Source of the DNA: Ectocarpus siliculosus
Taxonomy: Eukaryota; Sar; Phaeophyceae; Ectocarpales; Ectocarpaceae
Direction: 5' to 3'
NCBI GenBank assembly: GCA_000310025.1
Contig: FN649731.1
Span: 1,049,392 to 1,113,391 of the forward strand
DNA: 64,000 bases
The translations under genes and the position numbers were made by a program. The notes beneath the pieces were generated by a model. The model was not told the DNA's origin. It ran no database searches and was given only the letters and a program-made list of their open reading frames with translations. Below are positions 11,302 through 23,900 of the stretch, piece by piece. Every line of letters begins with the position of its first letter. Within the stretch, counting starts at the first letter, position 1.

Positions 11302-14300
11302 GAGCTTCTCGTTGGATTGGGGGAAGAGGACAAACGCGAGATGACATCTTTTATGGGTCTAGTCAACGCGCAAACACGCAAAACTCTGCAGGTATGGCCA
11401 GTCCTCCGGCATGTCGCCGAAATGCGGGCATGTACGAAGATAATTCCAAAGACCTGTTTCGCCAAGTCACTGGGATGCCAACTGCTGTTGAAGGCGATAT
11501 TCAGTACTGCATCAGATCGTGCAGGGCGAAGGTCTGCTGCAGAGGGGTAGGCTCACAAGAAGCACCGCCCGTTTTACCGGGATTGCCTATCAAGGAGGAT
11601 GGACCAAAACGGAAGCTAACGCGAAACTTCAACAAACGTACCTATGTACCGTCGTCCTCGCTGTTCTCCCTCGTGGAGGGAGGGTAAATATTCGGGGAAT
11701 TGAGCCCCCCCGGGAGGAAGCCGAAGGGTGCTGTAGGGATCTTGGGTTGTACGAATGCTGCCGTGGGGGGAATCTCTCCCGTGAGCCACGACGAAAAACA
11801 TGGTGTCCGCATGCTAATACATTGATGAGCTATTGATGAGTCTGGTGTGACAAGATATTCTTTGTGGACGCTGCCGTTTTGGACGGTGCGGTTGTACTAG
11901 TGCGCACCCTTGCGAGGTACGTTGCGGGCTCTCCGACGATTGATGTTTTGCGGCGTTCCTTCGAAATGAGCGGCCGGGTGTTGTGTTTGTGTGCTAAAAC
12001 CCAACCTACCTGTCGGAAATAAGGGAACGCTCATCGTTTTCCGGCTCGACATTTGCGCGTCTGTTGACTCTACCTCAGGCTGGTCACCAGCACATGGCTT
12101 GACACCGACATATTCACCAATGCCAACACTTGTAGCATCGACGGTAGAAAAGTAATTGGATGTACCCATGTGTTGTGTCGCACTCAACTGTACAAGTGTG
12201 ACAGCCCCTAGGCTAGAATAGTTTTGATTCGCTGCAGTGCCAAAGACTAAGATGATGTATTACGTTTGGGGAGTTCGCAAGACACGAGATAATCCAGGAC
12301 GAAGCGAAAGGGAGACGATGTGAGTTTTTTTTTCGTCCTTAAGGGGGGGGGCAGGTTTCAAACTTCCTGCAGCATGTTCGGAGACGTGGTCGCTTCATCG
12401 GGTGGTAGGTGGCCGTAGGAACCACGGCACGCCATTGAAATCACCATTATCTGGGTTGTTGAATGCGGTATCGACCGAGCATGGAAAATACTTGCATCCC
12501 CACAGGCACTGATATCCTTGCCAATCTCATTTCAATGCTCACACAGCGGCCCCTGCTCAGAATACCCCCCGACCCGTCATCTGTTTTCATTTTTGTGCGC
12601 GCCCACGCTTTCATCGATTTCAACGGACGGGTGACGCAGGGAGTGGTCCGAACGATCTCAAAATCCGGCCAAGACCCGCGAATGCTGAAGAAAAAGGCTC
12701 TTGTACACGCCTTGGCACACCTCGATATCGACAGGTGACTGACTGCCATGGACGTTGCTCCATCTGATGGCTTCTAGGCTTTATTGTGTCGTCCACGAGA
12801 GACCATGTCACCCGAACGCACCGCTGACAGGACATAAAAGACCTGAACTGCGTTATCGCGTCGGTCCTAATGTAACTACAGCGTGCACGTGGGAAATATT
12901 TCTACGTTGTCGTGATGCGCGATCTTGATCGGGGCGAACGTGAAATATCAACTAAACTTATGATGCAGGTTCCATCGTTCCAATCGTCAACCTTGCCGTG
13001 GTGCCCAGCTCGCAGGTAGCTCTACCGTGCTTCTGGATACGATGGTGCGCTGACACACATACCGATGGCCATCTGCACCACGACCCCCCATTAGCGTAAC
13101 TTGTGCAGAATCAAATATCCTGGAAAGTCATCCTCCGCCCTCTACCAACAGGCTTTCCGTGCACGTGTTTGACGATACCAAAGGAGCATATTATTTCTGG
13201 AAACAATGCTGAGCCTTGGCCAGGACGCGATGCTGCAACTACTGTGGCTGTATGAGCGGTACAACATTGCGAACGCCGGTGGGGGTATGACCAAGTGCGC
13301 GATGGATCACTTCGGTCGAGACATGGGTACGGTATCGCGTCCACGTCGAGTTTCGACTTGACAACATTGAATGCATCATTGTTATGAGGCTATGCCCTAA
13401 ACGTTTTGGATAGCGTGCTGTCGTTGCGCTCGCATATCACGCCACCAGAGTGATAAGAGTGTAAAGGCAGCAGAAAAATGACTCTCCACAACTAGTAATG
13501 CTACGTACCACCTTTTATCTCGCACTCTGTCGGACCAGGGGAAGCGCATCTGTTTGTCAACCTTGGTTGTAACGAAGCTAGCTAGTAGATGCAGGACAAA
13601 AGGAACAGATCACATCATTCGGATACTCAGGTCGTCACTGTCATCGTCTCCCCATCCCCTGGCACGGTTCGTCCTTCTTCCATGTTTTAATCAAAGGTTC
13701 GACCTTCGCCACCCCCACTTCTCCCCCCTACCCTTGACATATTGTCTGTACACTGCCGAAAGGAGTGAACAAGGTGGACGAGCTATTCGATATGTCCCAA
13801 CAGGACAAAAAGATTCTCTTGCTGCAGCTGGCCGATTGGAACCCGGTCAGAAAAGTGAAGGTGCGAGGGCCGGTAGTCGTGCACTCCCTCGCCCAACGAA
13901 CGAAGAATATTTTGGCCGAAGTCCTGTCGTTGTAACACACCGCTGTCTCTTGCAGTAGATGCTGCTAGTCGAGAAGCACCGTTGAAACAAGCAATCTCGC
14001 ATGCGCCGAAATATGCGCTCTTTTCACTAGGTGATGAAGGCCTGGGAGGCGACTGACCCGGCGATGACGGCTGGCTTCCTCCTTGAGCTCATCCGAGAAG
14101 AACAAGTGGGTGGTAGCGCGCCTGCTGCTGTGGTAGCGTGGAGACATGCCGCTTGTTGTTCGGTCTGCAGTATCCCCGTTGCATTGTCGGCCAGCGACCT
14201 CGGCTCGGAAAGTGCCGCCTGACCTTCTTCGCCGCGTGTTCGTAAAGGACAGAGGACCACCGCCCCATGTTAAGTCGTTCTTACCGTGTGCTCGACACCG

Positions 14301-17300
14301 ACATCAAGGCACGTGGCGAAGGGCCTGACAGCCTGTGGCAGTGCTCCCTTTGTCCGGTGAAGCGTAACGTAGAGGTCGAGGCGAGGATGAAGCGGGGAGA
14401 GCACCGTCGGAAAGACCGCACCATTGATGCAGGTAGGGATGCATTCTGCTCGGCGCGTGAGAGGTACTCTATCGGAATCGTTTTTTTCGGCCGATTCGAT
14501 CCATTTGAATGCCCCAACGACGTTCTCATCGGCTATGTATATTGGTCCTTGCCGCAGCCTTGGCAGCGTATGTGCGGAAGCCCTGTCTATCTACCCAAAC
14601 GGCAAACCCTGACTACAGACAAAACAGAGTTTCTTCGTTCGTTCGTCTAGGTTTCAGGTTGCGACGTTCTGCCTAGACTCACGGTTCTCACTACTCGTGA
14701 CACGCTTCCGCCGTGTTTTTGTTTTGTCGTCACTTCAAATCGGCGCTCACAGCCCGTGGTCACACAGGAGGGTTCCTCTCCCTGAGGCCCCCTACCCACC
14801 CCTCCTGCGGTTGCAGGCCTCCGATTTTTTTGTGAGAGAAGAGTGCAGCACTCTCTTCCCTCTGTGTACACACGAACTAGCGCTTTCCACCCACAGACCA
14901 GGAACGGAACCGAGAGAAAAACCCACTTTGCAAGAAAAGCTCGCTTACGCCGGGATTCGAGTCCCTGACCCTGGCCCCAAGACGATTGTCGAACATGCCA
15001 ACTAGGCTACTGGGGCTACCCGTTTGAACGGATTTATTGAAAGATGCTCTTAAGTTACGGTGCTTGCAGTATCTCATGCCCCTACGTCGCGAAAGAGGGT
15101 CAACGTACCGTCGAGGTACCCACGTGAACATCCGGTTGTCCCGGCTTGATCATGTTCCATGGACCCTCAGGGTGTCATCTTCTTTCTTATTCGACTTCGA
15201 ATCCTGCATCATTAGTAGAACCTCGGGTTTGCTGTAACCCGGGGATCGTTCCGTTCAACAATGGAGCATGTGGACCGTTGTGCCGTCCACCCCTGCGCAA
15301 CCGCTGATATCGACGGTGATTTTCGTCGTTTTTAGCCCGCTGTGAATGCTCCTCAGTCGTCGTTCTTGTTCACCCCCGTGCACCTGGAACTGACTCGTCG
15401 ACTAAGGATCTCTTTACGACTACCGCGTCAAGGGTAGTGGCGGAGGACCAGACACCTACTCCTCTGCGCACGAAAGCCTGTTCGAGTTCAAGCAACAGCG
15501 GCACCAGCATCTGCAGCAAGACGAGAGTCCTTGGGAGACAGGTGGCACTGCCGGTGGTGCCGGTGCCGCTGAAGGCACGAAGCCCCTCGGTGGAGCGCAG
15601 AAGACGCGATACGTTGAAGACAGAGCAGGAACGGCAAGTGGAGCTGGAGATCTCGCCTCCTCGCCTGCAAAGGAATGCCTCGACAGATCAGGTCAGCGGG
15701 AGCAGCAGTTGCAATTTGCGGTGACGTACGCCGGGGTAGGCTTCGACCCGCGACGCGTGTGTGCGGGCTGCACCGAGGAACTTCGGGCAGCGATAATTTC
15801 GTCGGGGCACGACCTTGAGCTGTGGCACACCGTGGACCACGAGAGGCGTGCGCTGCTGACGGGGCAACGCAGAGCCGACGTACTCAAGGCCCGGTGGGCC
15901 GAGCGCGAACGGAAAGACCGGCAGGTGGGGTGCGCACGGTGTCGAAGGTTTGGTTGATGTGCGCAATTGCGTTTTCTTAACTGGAGTCGTGAGGTCCGTC
16001 TAGCGCACGAAGCAGGCGTGTTTGCCTAGATGTGTGTAGCCCCATGTGTACATTGCGAAGGAACGGATCCGCCTTTTATTGCCCTGTTTTGTCTGTCTTC
16101 TGCGTCTGGGCTTAGGTCTGACTTACCTGCGCTGTAACCCCCATCAACATCCCGCAACCTGTTTCTCGCTGAATGTAGGTTTCTGAGCTACTTCGTCTCA
16201 TTTCCGAAGCCAACCTTGACGCCTTTAGCCGACACTCTCTCGAAGATCGTGCCATGGCGGCCCAAAACCTCCAGGTGCGCCGTAGTAGCAGTTTCTGCGG
16301 CTGCTCCGTTATTTTTTTGGGAGTTTCGTGCACCTCATCTGTGAAATAGTTGATGTTCAGAGTTTGAAACTGGGACGCCTGTTTCGACGGAGCACTGAAA
16401 AACCTTGGATGCTCCTGGTGCGCCTCCCTTGGACCTTCTGCGAGAAACAATGTCATCTGGGAAGATCAAGCCCATGAAAGCCACGAGGACAACGCGGGAG
16501 GATTGAGAGAAATCGATGCTAGTGCCCCTGTGTGGATCGGGAATCCTCTACAAAATGGGTTTGGGGCGCGTTACCATCCACCTTATGCAGTAGATTTTCT
16601 TCGAAATATTTTCACCGGCAACCTCTTCTGGCGCTCTCATGTCCTGCGCACTCTGAGAACAGAACCCGCAGCACGACAGGTGTGCACGCTAGGTTTTCTC
16701 AGATCGCTTCCTGTCCTCGTTGTGCCGCTGCTCACATCCGACTTTTTTGCCCAGGTGGTGGATGTCAGACGGATGCTAGATCTGAAGCTATCCCACTCTG
16801 CCGCGGTCAATAGTGGAGCGTGCAAGGACGAAGGATTGAAGCGCTTGAACGAGCGGGAGGCCACCGCATGGGCAGCGAAACTGAAGTCAGACTCCACTGC
16901 TGCGCTTGTCTTAGCCAACCCGTTTTCCACATGTCCTTCACACACAAGATGTTCTGCAAAATGACGGTCGGATTGAATAGTATTCAACTGAATTGGTTCA
17001 GACGACAAGTAGAGTTCCTCCCTTAACTTGATCTTCCGCTTGCGCACTTGCATGTGTTTGTTCGTCGGGCACTTGAACAGGTTGAAAGCAGCCTTGAACA
17101 TGGACAGGCACTACGCCTCGTTGGAGCCCGGGGGACTTCCAGCGTCCCTGCGGCGGAGGAACCCAACCTCGAGCCAACCTTCGGATTTTCTAGACGACGG
17201 CACCCCGGCGACGCCCCAGGGGGCAATGCAGACGTTTGGGCGCGCCTGCCCGCCGGAGGACAATGAGTCTGGTGCTATTCGACTCTGGAAACGAGGTGAA

Positions 17301-19820
17301 AGCTATGGAACGCTGCCATTCACAAAAATACCATCGCTGACCGTTTCTCAGTTGCTCTTGCACCTCGGTCGGTGAAGAATCTGAAAGCGACAAATGAAAG
17401 AAGATTCCCGCTGTCGTTTCAGTAGCGCATCGTCCCGGCTCTTTGGAACGGACATCGAACAGTTATTGTGGGGGGGGCTTGATAAGCGAGAGATATCACG
17501 TAACTGTTGTTCTTTGGTCAGTTTCCCCTCGACGATTTTGTGGGTGGGTCAAAATATTGGTAACTTGACGCTTTTGCTCAAGAACCATTTCAATTCCTCA
17601 GGATCCTCAGAAACAATTAGCTATACTGAATTCCCGCGGATGCAATTACAAACTCGCTCGGCCACATTTTCACACAGCAACATCGAGACTCCATTGGTGC
17701 TTCACTCTTACATGCTATGGGTATATTGAAGTAGAGTATTTAGACATCTTGGGCGCTCGGTATTTTCGTTGCCGTGAAGTTGACGTTGTGCTGTTTTGGG
17801 GGACGTGTTTCCACAATCCTTGGAGAGACTCGCTACTGAAGGCGTCTTTAATCATCTAAACGTGAGCAGTGTGGTTGGCTCGTCGGCGCAGTACGTCTAT
17901 TGGCGCTTTTCAACCACACAATCAACCTGACGTCGGTACCCCGACGTATTGACGACGTGCTGTACTTGGCCTTGGAACCCAAAGGGGCCAAGGAAACCGA
18001 GGAAGTACTCGACTTACGACGAGACGTGCGAGAGTGGCAGTCTTCTTGCGGGAGACGGGCTCGCTTCTCCGACCTGTGCGAGCGATGGGTCGGTGTAGCC
18101 TCTGACATCGAAGAAAAACAGAGGCAGAAGCGGATGTGAGCTGAGATACTTGTGGAGAACGGTCTTCCGTCGGATTGGCTGGTGGTTTGATAGCGTTTTT
18201 CTGTACAGTTGGATCACGCCCGATGGCAGCACGCTTCGAAGCTGCTGGCAAAGATCCGTTCCCGATGAAAATGAAACAATTGAGCAACCGTTTACAGCAG
18301 TCGGATACAATATCCATATCCCACACCCGGCACCCACTACAGAATGCGTATGCTACCGTGAATGAAAACCAGGATTGAAGCTGCGGAACGCGAAAAACGC
18401 ATGAGGGAGCGGCAAGCAGCGAAACTGCTGCGCAAGCGTCAGCTCGCTGAGCTTCGCGCCAACGCTGGCTCCAGGGCCACCGGTGAAGAGAGGAGGAAGG
18501 TCGAGAGGGACAAGGAGGCGGAAGAGAGAAAGCGGTTGGAAGGGGAGGAGCTGGAGCGTATGAGCCGGGAGGAAGCCGCACAGCTCGCGGGGGGAGACAG
18601 GTGCGATTCGAGGTTTATACTGTTTTTTTCTTCTTATCCTGTCGTGGCTTTGATCTCGTGTACGGTGTTGCCACCATCCCCGTATTACTTGTACGCAAAC
18701 CTTTGCTTTAGACGTATACCCATGGATGTTTGCCTTGCTGTCGTCGAATACTGAACGCGATGGTGCCTGACTTTGGTGGGACACACTGCAAACGGGGGCT
18801 CGATGTGCCCGTCCGCCGATTGTACGGGAAGGGATATAGTAGTGGAGTATTGGAGGATGTATCGGATGTTATCGTCCAGAGGACGTCTTGTGTCTCTGAC
18901 CGGGTGTATTCTAGAGGTCACAAGCTAGAGTTGTTCGCTCTACTCTCTGTCAAAATATGGCACGTTCCAATGCTTTCAACATGAGAAGTATCTGCACCAC
19001 TACACAAGCGAAAGGTCTAGATGACCACGACTTGAACGTTTTGGGCGTGTACCTACAACCTTTTGGTGGTGGTGCTCTACCCAGATATTGGGGACTCATT
19101 CGCGAGTTGCAGCGGCTCCGCGTTATTGAAGAAGAACGGCGGCGTGCTTGGGAAGTGAGAATCCGAGCGACCAAGGAGAAGATGGTAGCAGTCCGGTGAG
19201 TGGGTACTGGCTCAAGCCCATACCCGGGTCCCGGTTCATCTCACCCCCCGCCAGGTCTAACGTGTTCCAATATCTTCATTGAGATAGAAAGCATGCTTTG
19301 TTCACAGTTCTCCCCCATTAGCGTGGGATTGAAGGTAGTCAGGGTCCGAATCAATGTAGGCGTCACTGGGTCACATGCTTGCCTTTCTTTCGCCCCCTCC
19401 TCCTCCTCCTCCTCTTCCTCGTCCTCTCTTTGTCTCTCCCCCTCCCACTTTCTCGTCCGGTTCTCTTTTTCTTTCAATCGGTATCGTTAGTCTGGATCCC
19501 CTTAGCCATATTGTGCGTGGGTCTGTGATGGGAAACGCTCGCCATCATTCTGACCGATCGCACCAATGCCAACTTCCGCAGTTGACCGGCGCATGTATGG
19601 TTTGCTCTTCGAGAGACATACGTCTGACTTCTGGCCTACGTTCCTTGAAGCGCTGTCATGACAATCTTGTTTACCATCGAGTGAACGGCTCGCGACGACA
19701 ACTCTTGTGTGTGCTTCTCTTGCCCCCAGGTGCATATCGGAGCTGAGCGATTTCACCCACGCGACACCACCGATCGACCCCGAGCTCCAGCAGCAGATTG
19801 ACCGGTTATTGGAGATCTAG
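11302..19820 (+). CDS. Large multi-exon protein with coiled coil, unrecognised family
   Basis: Exons read as coding: 11302-11391; about 11551-11683; 12561-12734; 13184-13326; 13763-13860; 14031-14105; 14255-14432; 15407-15924; 16179-16274; 16755 to about 16920; one near 17081; about 17870-18135; 18373-18600; 19085-19195; 19730-19820 (TAG). From 11551 to 16755 and from 17870 to the stop all joins keep phase. The 11391/11551 join and the exons at 16.9-17.9 kb are not settled. The product (about 800 residues) is mostly helical and charged. Exon 14255 has a CSLCP pair, 15407 contains VCAGCTEELR, and 17870-18600 encodes a long Arg/Glu coiled coil (for example REKRMRERQAAKLLRKRQ). Residues such as MLQLLWLYERYNIANAGGG and KVDELFDMSQQDKKILLLQL look like folded helical domains. 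I do not recognise the family. It converges with the giant minus-strand gene. Confidence 0.65.
19391..19442 (+). repeat. Pyrimidine tract (TCC)n
   Basis: An imperfect tcc/ctc run lies in the last intron (19196-19729) of the plus-strand coiled-coil gene. It is simple-sequence DNA and opens long spurious frames on both strands. Confidence 0.8.
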
Positions 19821-20920
19821 TATCATGTCGAGCATCCGCTGAATTGTGGAGAAGTTAGTTGATGAGCGGTCGCCGACGAAGTTCAATGGCTGAACACAGT
19901 ATGGACAGAGGGGTGCACCGAACAAAATCACTGAAAATCTATCATCAGTTGCAGCACTGTGCGTGGGAACTTCAGGTTTGAGGTATTGAAGAGATCTATC
20001 GGGTCGTGGTGGGGTTGTAGGGCACTAAACCGCCAATTTTCTTGGGACAACGCCTCTTTCGCTTCACGGACGAAGAGTTACGGCCGTTTGAGCACGGCAA
20101 GAGTTATTTTTGGTTAGGTGAGCAAGTGGCTGGTTGACCCAATTTTCGAACGAGCAGAACTGAAAACTCCTACCTTCCCGGCGACGCAACACTTCCCCAA
20201 CCTCCTTCCTCGTAAGTCTCGGCGACTTCGTGTCTACGCAGGGAAGGGCTACTCGTTGCGCACTCTTATGAAGCAATCTCTCGTCGCAGTGAACCCAACT
20301 ACTGACCTCAAGCTGCCCTCGCTCAGGCAGCAAGTGTATTGGTCGTCGAACTAAAATAGGGGTTCGTATTCAGGGCGCGGATCGCGACTTCGCCGAAGGT
20401 CGTTCCGGTTGTCTCGCGGTTAGCACCTACAGCATTAGCAGGTTGGAACTCGATCATCTCTTGGAGAAAAAAAAAATTACAACTTGCAACTTTTCTGGCG
20501 GCCGACGAGGGAACGGCACGGCTGACCCCTTTTTACGTGACAACGACCACAATGCAAGCAACCCAAGTTGTCAGGTGGGGTGTAAAGCAACATTTACCAT
20601 TCAACAGCTCCTGTCTATGTGACCCCCGCTCATACAAAATTATATAATGTGTAGACCGTCGCCAGAATGGACTGGACTAACACAAAAAATACAAAATAGA
20701 CCTGACGCTGGGGGAAGAACCACTGAACCCTTTTCGGGATATAAACCAAACGCAGACCCCATAGGAGGCACGGCAGGCAATCAAGAACTATCATTTCAAA
20801 TTTCAAATGCTCCTGTGTGACCTTCTTCTTGTGTACCCCCGCCTGAAACGTCAAACATATACTTCTACACCGAAGAGGTGTGTTAACTGGCGCCAGGAAA
20901 ATTGCGTCCTCGGCCTATCC
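19821..20920. other. Convergent intergenic region (two 3' ends)
   Basis: Lies between the stop codons of the plus-strand gene ending at 19820 and the minus-strand gene ending at 20921. It should contain both 3' UTRs. An A-run at about 20466-20477 is the only obvious low-complexity element. No gene was found. Confidence 0.5.
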
Positions 20921-23900
20921 CTATCCTCTAGCTGCCTCGTTCGTACCAGCAGTGTCATTGTTGGTCGCCGAATTGTGTGCGTCCTTTTCGTCTTGCAAGT
21001 CTTTCTGCATAGCCGCGAAGGGGTCGTCCTCGTCCTCCTCCAGGTCGCTCCCCATGGAACCGATGCTAGCGCTGAACTGGTCGGAAGAAAAGTCGCTGGA
21101 ACGCCCACCTGCATCGCTCTCGTCCCCTCCGTCCGCACCGTCTTCCTCGCGGTGCTTTTTTCGTGCGCCCTTTGCGTCGACGTCGCCGTCGCCGTTGTCT
21201 TGTCAGTGTGTCGACGTGTAGCCAATCATGACAAACCGCATGTATGCGAGGAGAAAGCTTGAATTTAGGCCCACGCGAAATCGGGGACGTGGTCTTGGTG
21301 GCGGTTATTGATTCACAGATGCAAGTTTGTGTCGCAGGTACCAGGCGCAGGTACCAGACGTGTAGGTCCATCTCACACCTAGTAGTTTACACAGAGAACA
21401 TTGCTTGTACTGTGGTTGGGCACGAGGCTTAACAGATGTCCATGTCACCTTATCACCAGTTGTTGCAAAGACCGTGAACAATACGTCCAGCGTCACCTAC
21501 CGTTTCCTTCTTCGTGAGCGTTGACCCCGTCCTCGAACGTAGGCGTCGACTCTGGATCGAGGAAATCTTTCTCGGGGATGAGGACGAGTTCCACCTCGGC
21601 GTCGGGGTCCTGGGGAAGGGGGAATAGGATGTGTTCAGAACGAAAAGCTGCTTGAGACGGTGCTCAAGATTTCATTAAGCATGGAGCGTAGGCCATGGTC
21701 ATGATGAGATAGAATCTCTCCCAGCGTCGTTTTCGGGGTCGCAGCGATATTTCTCGTCTCGTACAAGCTTCTGGCATCGGGGGAGCCCATTCGTTCATTG
21801 ACTGGCTGATAGGTGTCGGGCTGTGTGCCGCGCAGGTGTTCCGTTTTTGATGGAAATAAACCATTTCCACGTCGACATTGTGGCCTTGAGATGTGGTACG
21901 CCAACAACGTTCAAAAATCAAACAAATCATCATGGTGCATGAATAATCCACGCCCCGATTCACACTCCATCCCTAGCTCCTCCCATCGTGACTACCCTAC
22001 GGCGTTTTTGCGCGACAGGCTACATTTAATTTTCAGCTGTTCGGTTGTACATGAACAATTAATCCCTCGATCATCTTCTTTGTAGTGCACAGGTGCACCT
22101 TCTATACTCACCGTTCGACTCCTCTCGTCCCGTACGAAAATCACGGACTCGGTGTCGCGGGTGGTTTTATTGATTCGCTCTTGCACCATGTCCATTGCCG
22201 TCGCGTTCAGCTTCCCCCCTTCCCTGTTCCGCCTGACTATCTCGCCCGTCGTATCTTCCATGACGAAGTGATCTCCCTAACAACGGTATACGGAAGGAGG
22301 GAACACGACCAAGTTCACAGTGGTTCACACATCTTAGTTGTGGAGCCTTTGTTTTTCTCTCGTCATTCATTCCATCGGCTGTCACTGTCATGTTATCATT
22401 ACATCGCAATCGCCGCCCTACCTGAAGAGCAATGACCCGAGCCAAACAGCGGCGAAAGCGCATAGTTTGGACGTGAGAAGGGTGAACGCCTTGAATCCCT
22501 AGTATGCCGTTAACCGAACTCGCCGATGATTGAAACGCGCCCCCAGGGAACGGTGAACTTCACCCCCGGGGCAACGGACTCTTGGATAGAACAATGTACT
22601 ATATAGTTTTTTTAAGGGGCCGAGAGAATTGGGATATAACACCCCCGGATGACCTACGTTTCGTATAAGGAATGCAATCTGAACATCCCCTTCCACGCGA
22701 GCAAACCCGGCCGTTGGCGGAAGGTATCACGCCACTGCCTTGAGTTTATGGTTGCTGAGTGTGCTCCTATCCGAATGAATGCCACGCGCGTTTGTGACCC
22801 CCATTCCTCACAACTCCGGCACATCTGCCGTCCGACATGCACTCGTACGGACCCGAGTCGCAAACCATGATAAGCTCGCAGAAAACCCGTGGGAACATTC
22901 TATCACCCGCCTTGGTTTCGTGACACAGTGTGCCGGTGGTAGCTCCACGTGATTTTACCTTGGCGTGCTCGTTTAACCAGCCACCGCAGTATCGCCTTAT
23001 GAACTCCCTGAGGACGGGGGTAGGGGTGTCCAGGTCGACCTTAATGTATCCCACCACCTGAACCACCTCGACAGCCGGCTCATTCGCAGCCTTCCCAGAC
23101 CGGTGCATGATGATAACCTATCCATCCAGACGTGAAACAAGGTGCAAGTTGTCATTGGGTCGGCGGGCGGTGATGCGGTATTGAAATTCAAGTATTGCAC
23201 CCGGAAAATAGCCATGTACTTGGAGAATCCTCGAGGCGCCCCACGCCTTTTCTGCTGGGAGGATGTACCTCACAACCTCGATTGCTTGCGAATGAAATAC
23301 GCCGGAGTATAGACGTCACACCAGTTTCACATTGCAGCTACGGAAGTACATCTCACTCACCTTGGTCCTGTCATCCGACTGCACCCACTTCTTGAAAAGC
23401 TGCACAACTACCTCACGGCCCAGCTTGCCCCCGATCATCCCTTTTCCGTCTGCCCCCTGCGTGGAGGCCAGCCCCGTTGCTGCCGCAGACTTCGCAAAGT
23501 CGGTCATTTCTTGAAGACTGGGATTCACGGTTCAGCCATACAAAGAGAGGGAAAAACATTGCAACGGTTTCGTCTGTTTTCATGTCTCGCCTTGAACGCC
23601 ACACTCTTAGGTCCCCCCGGCATTGGTCTGCAGTATCCTATTCCGCTCTTCGCCTGCCAACATTTTGTCGAACTTCTGTCCCCCGTACCCCAGATATCCA
23701 GGTGCACCCGGTGGTCCATCCTTGGGTATAGCACAGTCGGATGTATGCCCCATCCCTCCCTCCGCGGGAAGGGCAATTTGTTCGATTGTGGGATGCCGTG
23801 AGAACCCAGGAGCGCGGTACCCCGTTTTTTGTCGCATGGGATGACAACCAAGCACGCACGCGAGGACTGACGCCGTTGCATGGTGCAGCTGTTGCAGCAG

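Noticed and set aside
11897-12187. A 96-codon minus-strand ORF opposite the coiled-coil gene.
   Set aside because: It lies in an intron of the plus-strand chain and shows no domain or splice partners.
14930-15030. A minus-strand tRNA-like stretch with an A-box-like tagcctagttgg and T-loop-like actcgaatccc.
   Set aside because: The acceptor stem cannot pair and the D and anticodon arms do not fold, so it is at best a degenerate tRNA relic.
23607-23740. A minus-strand segment reading PPGAPGYLGYGGQKFDKMLA as a possible extra exon of the giant gene.
   Set aside because: The flanking exons 24125-23944 and 23517-23361 already join in phase, and this segment has no usable donor before its stop.
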